Part shown: positions 40,567 through 45,813 of the stretch, piece by piece | Layout of the letters: each line of letters starts with the position of its first letter | How positions within the stretch are numbered: the first letter of the stretch is position 1 | Source: an uncultured Chloroflexota bacterium | GTDB lineage: Bacteria > Chloroflexota > Dehalococcoidia > UBA2979 | Assembly: GCA_903917615.1 (NCBI GenBank) | Contig: CAIXBH010000059.1 | Location: 1 to 45,813 of the forward strand | Direction of reading: 5' to 3' | DNA: 45,813 bases | Notes under the pieces: generated by a model | The model's database searches: none | The model's input: the letters and a program-made list of their open reading frames with translations, nothing else | What the model was told of the DNA's origin: nothing | Translations under genes and position numbers: made by a program

Positions 40567-41342
40567 CAGCGGCGCAACCATGGCCGCTCCCCCGCGTCCC
40601 ATTGCTCGCGCACATCGAAGAGATCGCGCCGCGTGTCGATGCCCCGCCAGTATCCGGCGTGCCGGAACGCGTGCAGGTCGCCTCGCTCTGCCAGCGCCGG
40701 CAACGGCCCCTGCTCAAACGCAGTGGCGTCCCCCTCGATCAGGTCGAGCACGCTCGGCTCGAGGACGTAATAGCCGCCATTGATCCACTCGTTGCCCGGC
40801 GAGGGCTTCTCGCGGAACTCGGTGACGTGGTCCCCATCGAGCACGAGGTGCCCCCAGCGCGGCGGAGGGTGGACTGCCGTCAGCGTCGCCCGGCCACCGT
40901 GCGCGCGGTGAAACGCGAGCGCAGCGGCGATGTCGACGTTGGCGAGGCTGTCGCCGTAGGTCAGGCAGAAGGTCTCGTCGCCGACCCAATCGCGCAGACG
41001 CGCGATGCGGCCTCCCGTGGCAGTCTCAAGCCCGGTGTCCACGAGGTGGATGCGCCACCCGTTCCAGTCGCCGTCCTGCTCCGGGTGCGCCTCGGTCGCC
41101 CCGGTCGCGAGGTCCACTGTGAAGTCGCGCCGCATCAGCGCGTGCTCCGCGAAGTAGGACTTGATGATGTCGCCGCGGTACCCGAGTGCCACCACGAACT
41201 CGGCGATGCCATGCGCCGCGTAGATCCGCATGATGTGCTCGATGAGCGGCAGGCCGCCGACGCGCACCATCGGCTTGGGGATCACGTCCGTCTCCTCCTG
41301 AAGACGCGTGCCACGGCCGCCGGCGAGGATCACAGCTCTCAT
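40566..41342 (-). CDS. rfbF: Glucose-1-phosphate cytidylyltransferase
   Basis: 258-aa nucleotidyltransferase that makes CDP-glucose from CTP and glucose-1-phosphate. VILAGGRGTRLQEETDVIPKPM is the NTP-binding start; VDTGLETATGGRIARL, FCLTYGDSLANVDI and WINGGYYVLEP follow the RfbF pattern closely, and the length matches. Downstream gene rfbG-like overlaps its stop. It defines the pathway as CDP-sugar based rather than dTDP or GDP based. Confidence 0.92.
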   Translation of the reverse strand: MRAVILAGGRGTRLQEETDVIPKPMVRVGGLPLIEHIMRIYAAHGIAEFVVALGYRGDIIKSYFAEHALMRRDFTVDLATGATEAHPEQDGDWNGWRIHLVDTGLETATGGRIARLRDWVGDETFCLTYGDSLANVDIAAALAFHRAHGGRATLTAVHPPPRWGHLVLDGDHVTEFREKPSPGNEWINGGYYVLEPSVLDLIEGDATAFEQGPLPALAERGDLHAFRHAGYWRGIDTRRDLFDVREQWDAGERPWLRR

Positions 41343-41348
41343 CGGACC

Positions 41349-42653
41349 TCACGTCGCCCCTGCGAGCGCACGGCGGAGTTCGCGGCGGTCCGACCATGCG
41401 AGAGGCAGCAGCGCGAACGCTGCCCCCCACGCGAGCGCCGAAAGGCCGATGCGCCCAACAAGCGCCGAGGCGAACACGACCTTCAACGCCAGGGCCAGCG
41501 CGAGGAACGCGGTCTGGCGCCGCACCCGACCCATACCGTTCAACACCGTCGAATACACCGCAACGCATCCCGCGACCACCAGCCACGCCGCGAACCCGAG
41601 GTAGAGCGGCAGGTCATCGATCGCGCGTCCAGCCCAGGCCTGCACAAACGCCGGCCCGAGGACGACGAGACTCGCCCCGGCAAGACCGACCAGGAGCAGC
41701 GCGACGCGCGCTGAGCGGTCGGCGAGTTGCTGCACCTGCGCGCGTTCCCCGCGCGCGAACTCGATCGCGGCGCGCGACCACAGCGGGACGATCGCCGAAG
41801 TGAGCAATGAGAACGGCATGGAGAACAGGCGAAGGACGAGCGCGTAGTCGCCGACGCGCTCCAGCGGTAACAGCAGCGAGGCGATGAGGGTGTCGGACTG
41901 GTAGACCAGCGCGGCAACGCCCTGCAGCGCCGCGAATCCGCCGGCCGCGCGGACATCCGCCTTCACCATCCGCACGACGATCCGGGGCGGTGGAGGGCGA
42001 CGACGCCATGACGGCACACGCGCGACCACCACCAGCGACATCAGTGAGCCAAACGCCAGCATCCCGAAGTAGACGGCTGATGCTCCTACGAGTGACGCCC
42101 GCGCGAGCCCCGCCACCAGTAACGCAGCGAGCATGAGCACCCAGCGGCCCATCTCGAGAACCGCGACCGTGAATGATTCCTCGCGCGCGTACAGCGCCAT
42201 CACGCCGAGGTTCGCCGTCTGAAACAAGCCGAGACAGGCGGCCGCGATCATCGCCGCCCCTAGCTGGTCCGCGGGCCACGCGATGACACCGAGCCGCCTC
42301 GCCCCGACCATCGCGACCTCCGCGATCACGGTCACGGACAGCGCGAGGAGCGCGAGCACCAGCAGCGTTCCACCGTAGTGGGCGGCTGCCCCCGCCTCGT
42401 CACCCGCAGCGCGCAGCGCAGCCATGCGGTTCCGAGCGGCATTCCCGATCCCGAAGTCGAGGCCCACCACGAGCGTCGTCAGGCTTGCGAGCACCGACCA
42501 GAAGCCGAACTCCACCGCATCGAACGTGCGCACCATCACCGAGACGATGACGAGCGAGCAGAGGACCGCCACGACTCGCGCCGCGGCAAGCGCTGCAGCT
42601 CCCCGCACGACGCGATGCGTGAGCACCCGGGACGCGGCCTCGACCGCCCTCAC
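41349..42653 (-). CDS. Polysaccharide biosynthesis flippase (Wzx/MOP family)
   Basis: 434-aa membrane protein with ~12-14 helices, matching oligosaccharide flippases. AAARVVAVLCSLVIVSVMVRTFDAVEFGFWSVL is the family N-terminus, and the central FAALQGVAALVYQSDTLIASLLLPLERVGDYAL is a MATE/MOP-like repeat start. It would move the lipid-linked repeat unit outward for the polymerase. GTG start overlaps the transketolase C-subunit stop (GTGA). Confidence 0.85.
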   Translation of the reverse strand: MRAVEAASRVLTHRVVRGAAALAAARVVAVLCSLVIVSVMVRTFDAVEFGFWSVLASLTTLVVGLDFGIGNAARNRMAALRAAGDEAGAAAHYGGTLLVLALLALSVTVIAEVAMVGARRLGVIAWPADQLGAAMIAAACLGLFQTANLGVMALYAREESFTVAVLEMGRWVLMLAALLVAGLARASLVGASAVYFGMLAFGSLMSLVVVARVPSWRRRPPPPRIVVRMVKADVRAAGGFAALQGVAALVYQSDTLIASLLLPLERVGDYALVLRLFSMPFSLLTSAIVPLWSRAAIEFARGERAQVQQLADRSARVALLLVGLAGASLVVLGPAFVQAWAGRAIDDLPLYLGFAAWLVVAGCVAVYSTVLNGMGRVRRQTAFLALALALKVVFASALVGRIGLSALAWGAAFALLPLAWSDRRELRRALAGAT

Positions 42654-43570
42654 GCGGCGCGCTCGAAGACGGACGCCACCCGTTCGGCGATGCCCTCCGG
42701 CGTCAGTCCCATGAGACTGCGGAGATACGCCTGATCGCCCCCGACCTCGGCGTAGCGGTCCGGTACCCCGATCCGCAGCCGCGGCGCGGGCGCTCCCGCG
42801 TCCGCCGCCGCCTCCGCGAGCGCGCCGCCCAGGCCCCCGATCACCGAGTGCTCCTCCACCGTGACGACCGGCCGCGCACGCAACTCATCGAGGAGCACCG
42901 AGTCCAGCGGCTTGATCGAGACCGCGCTGATCACACCGGCATCCACCCCTTGGGACGCCAGCCGCTCGGCGGCCGCCAGCGCGACCTGCACCATCGTGCC
43001 GCACGCGACCAGCGTGACGTCCGCTCCCCAGCGCACCCGTACGCCGCGGCCCGGCGCCACGTCAGGCTTCGAAGCATGGACGGCGATCTCGCCGGCCTTC
43101 TCGAGCCGAAGGTATACCGGTCCGTCGCCAGTCCCGAGGTGCGGCATCAACGAGCGCGCCTCGAATGCGTCGCACGGCGCGAGCACCTGCATATTCGGCA
43201 GCGCACGCAGCATCGCGATGTCCTCCGTCGCGTGATGCGTCGTGCCCAGCTGCCCGTACGTGAATCCGCCGCCGAGGCCGACCAGCGTGACCGGTAGTCG
43301 AGACCGGCACAGGTCGAGCCGGATCTGCTCGATCACGCGATAGGTTGTGAAGGGCGCGATCGCGTAGACGAACACGCGATGCCCCGTGAGCGCGAGCCCC
43401 GCTGCCATCCCGATCATGTTCGCCTCGGCGACGCCGGCATTGATGAACCGGTCGGTGTGCCTCGCCTGGAAGCCCTCGACCACGGAGAAGCCCACGTCGT
43501 TCACGATGAGCACCACGCGCGGATCGGCCTCCGCAAGCATCGTCAGTTCGTCGATCAGCGCGTTGCGCAT
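42650..43570 (-). CDS. Transketolase C-terminal subunit
   Basis: 306-aa protein with the pyrimidine-binding and C-terminal domains of a transketolase-like, thiamine-diphosphate-dependent enzyme. FINAGVAEANMIGMAAGLAL contains the catalytic Glu that activates the cofactor; TYGQLGTTHHATEDIAMLRA carries the histidines and is characteristic. It starts immediately after the stop of the N-terminal subunit gene (no gap), so the two form one split enzyme. Its placement within a sugar operon suggests a dedicated two-carbon transfer in building a branched or rearranged sugar (inferred). Confidence 0.9.
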   Translation of the reverse strand: MRNALIDELTMLAEADPRVVLIVNDVGFSVVEGFQARHTDRFINAGVAEANMIGMAAGLALTGHRVFVYAIAPFTTYRVIEQIRLDLCRSRLPVTLVGLGGGFTYGQLGTTHHATEDIAMLRALPNMQVLAPCDAFEARSLMPHLGTGDGPVYLRLEKAGEIAVHASKPDVAPGRGVRVRWGADVTLVACGTMVQVALAAAERLASQGVDAGVISAVSIKPLDSVLLDELRARPVVTVEEHSVIGGLGGALAEAAADAGAPAPRLRIGVPDRYAEVGGDQAYLRSLMGLTPEGIAERVASVFERAA

Positions 43571-44392
43571 CTACGCCACACCCGGTTCGAGGTCAGCCAG
43601 CGCGCGCGCTAGCTCCCCCGGATTCGCCGAGCGGTAGTGCCAGTCGTTATCCCCCTCCATGAATGAGACGCCGCGTCCCTTTACGGTGCGCGCGATCACT
43701 GCCGTCGGCGGGCCGCACACGTCGGCCGAGGGCCGCACCACTGCGCAGATGGCTGCGAGGTCATGTCCGTCGACCTCGACCGTGCGCCATCCGAACGCGT
43801 GCCACTTCTCGGCGAGCGGTTCGAGCGCCATGACCGCGTCCGTGTCGCCCATTCCCTGCATCCCGTTGCGGTCGATGACGGCGGTGACGCGCGCCAGCTC
43901 ATGGCGCGCGGCGAACATCGCCGCCTCCCACGTCGACCCCTCCTCGCACTCGCCGTCGCTCATGACCACCCACGTGTGGCCCTCGCTCCCGGCGAGGCGC
44001 TTGCCCAGCGCCAGGCCATTCGCGACGGAAAGCCCATGTCCGAGCGATCCGCTGCCGAAGACGACGCCGGGCACACCCGGCTCCGGGTGTCCCGCGAGGC
44101 GGCTCCCGTTCTCGTAGAAGTGATCGAGATCCCCCTCACTGATCAGGTCTCGCTGCCTGAGCACCGCGTACAACGCGACGGCGGCGTGTCCTTTGCTCAG
44201 GATGCAGTGGTCGCCCAGCGGCCCGTCGACGGCGTCGCGCATGGCGGCGAAGTAGATGGCGACCAGCAGGTCAGCCGCAGACAGCGCACTGCCGACGTGT
44301 GACGCGCGCGTCCGCGCGGTGGCCTCCAGTGCATACCGTCGCACGAGCCGTGCACGCTCCTCGAGCGACACCATCGCCTCGAGTGCCGTCAT
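43571..44392 (-). CDS. Transketolase N-terminal subunit
   Basis: 273-aa thiamine-diphosphate-binding half of the split transketolase. SHVGSALSAADLLVAIYF, DHCILSKGHAAVALYAVL and GSLGHGLSVANGLALG are canonical; SDGECEEGSTWEAAMFAARH...VIDRNGMQ is the metal and diphosphate motif (GDG...N type, with Ser in place of the first Gly). The tracked ORF starts at 44581 inside the aminotransferase gene; I use the ATG at 44392, which shares a base with that gene's stop (TGATG). Confidence 0.9.
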   Translation of the reverse strand: MTALEAMVSLEERARLVRRYALEATARTRASHVGSALSAADLLVAIYFAAMRDAVDGPLGDHCILSKGHAAVALYAVLRQRDLISEGDLDHFYENGSRLAGHPEPGVPGVVFGSGSLGHGLSVANGLALGKRLAGSEGHTWVVMSDGECEEGSTWEAAMFAARHELARVTAVIDRNGMQGMGDTDAVMALEPLAEKWHAFGWRTVEVDGHDLAAICAVVRPSADVCGPPTAVIARTVKGRGVSFMEGDNDWHYRSANPGELARALADLEPGVA

Positions 44393-45528
44393 CACGCGGC
44401 CCCGATCACCTCGCGCACCGCGCGCGCGATGTAGTCCACCTGTTCCTCCGTGAGGTCGTGGCCGCTCGGCAGATTGAGCCCTGACGCCGCGAGACGCTCG
44501 GTCACCGGGAGCGGGAGCGACGGATCCGCGAATGCCGGCATCGACGGGATCGACGGGAAGAACGGACGCGTGTCGACACATCGCTCACGCAGCGCCGCCA
44601 TCAGCCCATCGCGGTCGACGGCGAGCTGCCCGTCGAGCACCAGCGACGACATCCACGCGGTGATCCGGTCGCCGTCGCGCTCGTGGTTCAGTTGCAACCC
44701 CTCGATGTCGCCGAGGCGGTCGCGGTACCAGCCGAAGATCCTGCGCTTCCGCGCGACCAGTTCCTCGATGCGTTCGAGCTGCGCGAGGCCGAGCGCGGCG
44801 ACGAGGTTCGGCATCTTGTACTTGAAGCCCACCTCGCCGATCAGGAACCCGGTGTCCATCCGGCCGTGCTCGTTCAGGCGACGCGCGCGCTCGTAGATCC
44901 CCGGATCGTTCGTGACCAGCATCCCGCCCTCGCCGGTCGATGCGATCTTCGCGCCCTGGAACGAAAACGCCGCGACATCGCCCATCGATCCCGTCTTGCG
45001 TCCCCGATACAGCGCGCCGAGGGACGGAGCCGCATCCTCGATGACGCGCAGTCCGTTGCGCTGCGCGACCGCGGAGATCGCATCCATGTCGGCAGCGTTG
45101 CCGTACAGATGCACGGGCATGATCGCCTTGGTCCGCGGCGTCACCGCCGCCTCGAGGCTCGCGGGGTCCATCGTCCACGTCTGCCGGTCCACATCGACGA
45201 AGACAGGCTTCGCGCCGCAGTACGCGACGGCGCTTGCGCACGCCACCCACGTCAGTCCCGGGATGATCACTTCGTCCCCGGGGCCTACACCCAGCGCCAG
45301 CAAACCAAGATGCAGCGCGCCCGTCGCGCTGGACGTCGCCATCGCGAAGCGCACGCCAACGTACTCAGCGAGGGCCGTCTCGAAGCGGACCAGGTATTCG
45401 TTCCACCGCTCGTTCCAGCCATGCTGGACGGCATCCGTCACGTACTGCACTTCGAGGTCAGTGATCGACGGCCCCGCGGTGAGGATGAGCGACGCAGGAC
45501 GGTACCCGGTGGGCAACGCGCGCTCCAA
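44392..45528 (-). CDS. DegT/DnrJ/EryC1/StrS-family sugar aminotransferase
   Basis: 378-aa PLP enzyme. ATSSATGALHLGLLALGVGPGDEVIIP is the cofactor phosphate region, IEDAAPSLGA holds the Asp165 that contacts the pyridine nitrogen, and GDVAAFSFQGAKIASTGEGG carries the Schiff-base Lys194. Presence of the lysine indicates an aminotransferase rather than a ColD/RfbH-type dehydratase, which lacks it. A keto-sugar nucleotide, perhaps the CDP-4-keto-6-deoxyglucose made downstream, is the likely substrate. The start is a TTG at 45528; no in-frame ATG lies nearby. First complete gene of the polysaccharide operon in this window. Confidence 0.9.
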   Translation of the reverse strand: MERALPTGYRPASLILTAGPSITDLEVQYVTDAVQHGWNERWNEYLVRFETALAEYVGVRFAMATSSATGALHLGLLALGVGPGDEVIIPGLTWVACASAVAYCGAKPVFVDVDRQTWTMDPASLEAAVTPRTKAIMPVHLYGNAADMDAISAVAQRNGLRVIEDAAPSLGALYRGRKTGSMGDVAAFSFQGAKIASTGEGGMLVTNDPGIYERARRLNEHGRMDTGFLIGEVGFKYKMPNLVAALGLAQLERIEELVARKRRIFGWYRDRLGDIEGLQLNHERDGDRITAWMSSLVLDGQLAVDRDGLMAALRERCVDTRPFFPSIPSMPAFADPSLPLPVTERLAASGLNLPSGHDLTEEQVDYIARAVREVIGAA

Positions 45529-45637
45529 TCATCAGCGGCGGGCAGCGCGCGTCACGCGCAGCCGTGCTACCGGGATGCTATTGGATCGTCGAGCGCGCGA
45601 GGGGACGCGCAGCGAAACGTCAGCGCGCGCTTTCGCA

Positions 45638-45813
45638 CTAGATCTCCGCGGGTAGCAGCACCCGCGAAGCCGCCCACAGTCGCTGCGGCACGTCGGGCCG
45701 CATCCCCTCATCCCAGCACCAGAACGGCCCGACTGCGCCGTTCGCCTCCAGATTGCTCGCGCCGGCGCTGCCCACCTCGGCCCGAGCACCCAGCGCGCCG
45801 CCCGGGATCGGGC
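45638..45813 (-). CDS. C-terminal end of an unidentified gene running off the right edge
   Basis: On the minus strand a frame is open from the window edge for 57 codons to TAG at 45640-45638. Nearly every third position is G or C, and the protein is well balanced, ending GPFWCWDEGMRPDVPQRLWA then LLPAEI. This is much more protein-like than the arginine-rich shadow ORF in the other frame. It would be the gene just upstream of the aminotransferase, ending 109 nt before it. I do not recognise the family. Confidence 0.5.
   Translation of the reverse strand, partial: PIPGGALGARAEVGSAGASNLEANGAVGPFWCWDEGMRPDVPQRLWAASRVLLPAEI

Overview
The window is a 45.8 kb stretch of high-GC bacterial chromosome with about 42 protein-coding genes and no rRNA, tRNA or CRISPR array that I can see. 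Three normally periplasmic proteins (a NirK nitrite reductase, a small cupredoxin and an ABC substrate-binding protein) all carry a lipobox cysteine. This suggests a monoderm organism. Together with an A2-type haem-copper oxidase and its CtaG factor, I would guess Chloroflexota, with Actinobacteriota as the alternative. That placement is inference. Genes are tightly packed, and many are coupled through ATGA, GTGA, TGATG or TAGTG overlaps.

Left end (1-7200): an accessory module with visibly lower GC. It holds a 1766-aa DUF4011/SF1 helicase/PD-(D/E)XK nuclease protein of a type common in defence islands, a 61-aa conserved-looking partner ORF with a perfect Shine-Dalgarno, and a convergent HipBA-like toxin-antitoxin pair. 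The hipBA promoter lies in an array of four TGTCG-N8-CGACA-type operators spaced exactly 37 bp apart. A roughly 550-bp stretch without a gene separates this module from the metabolic genes.

7.7-11.2 kb: DUF2177 membrane protein, SDR, NAD(P)/FAD-binding oxidoreductase and DUF1365, a lipid-type cluster without the usual Cfa-like methyltransferase. 11.6-17.6 kb: a dipeptide-type ABC importer (binding protein and two permeases, no ATPase) run together with a phosphonoacetate-hydrolase-like enzyme and a second alkaline-phosphatase-superfamily phosphodiesterase, so probably an organophosphorus scavenging operon. 17.9-23.6 kb: a CPA2 cation/proton antiporter; a CoA-transferase whose A and B halves lie in one frame separated by a single TAG; a secreted protein; an aquaporin-family protein with a degenerate second NPA box; and a PPK2 polyphosphate kinase.

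23.7-33.3 kb: a respiration and denitrification region. It contains NirK with a beta-propeller-like companion, a small membrane protein and an NnrS-like protein. A divergent NsrR-like Rrf2 regulator is followed by CtaG. The oxidase operon (subunits II-I-IV-III) is divergent from a lipid-anchored cupredoxin that could feed electrons to both the oxidase and NirK. A perfect 19-bp palindrome lies in the oxidase/cupredoxin divergent region.

33.3-45.8 kb, all on the minus strand: a cytochrome P450, a two-component system with a small Gly/His/Met-rich membrane protein, and a surface-polysaccharide operon. The operon runs DegT aminotransferase, split transketolase, flippase, glucose-1-phosphate cytidylyltransferase, CDP-glucose 4,6-dehydratase-like enzyme, O-antigen-ligase-like protein and a family 2 glycosyltransferase. 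It points to an unusual CDP-activated amino or branched deoxysugar. The glycosyltransferase gene appears broken by a pair of compensating one-base indels. A further gene runs off the right edge.
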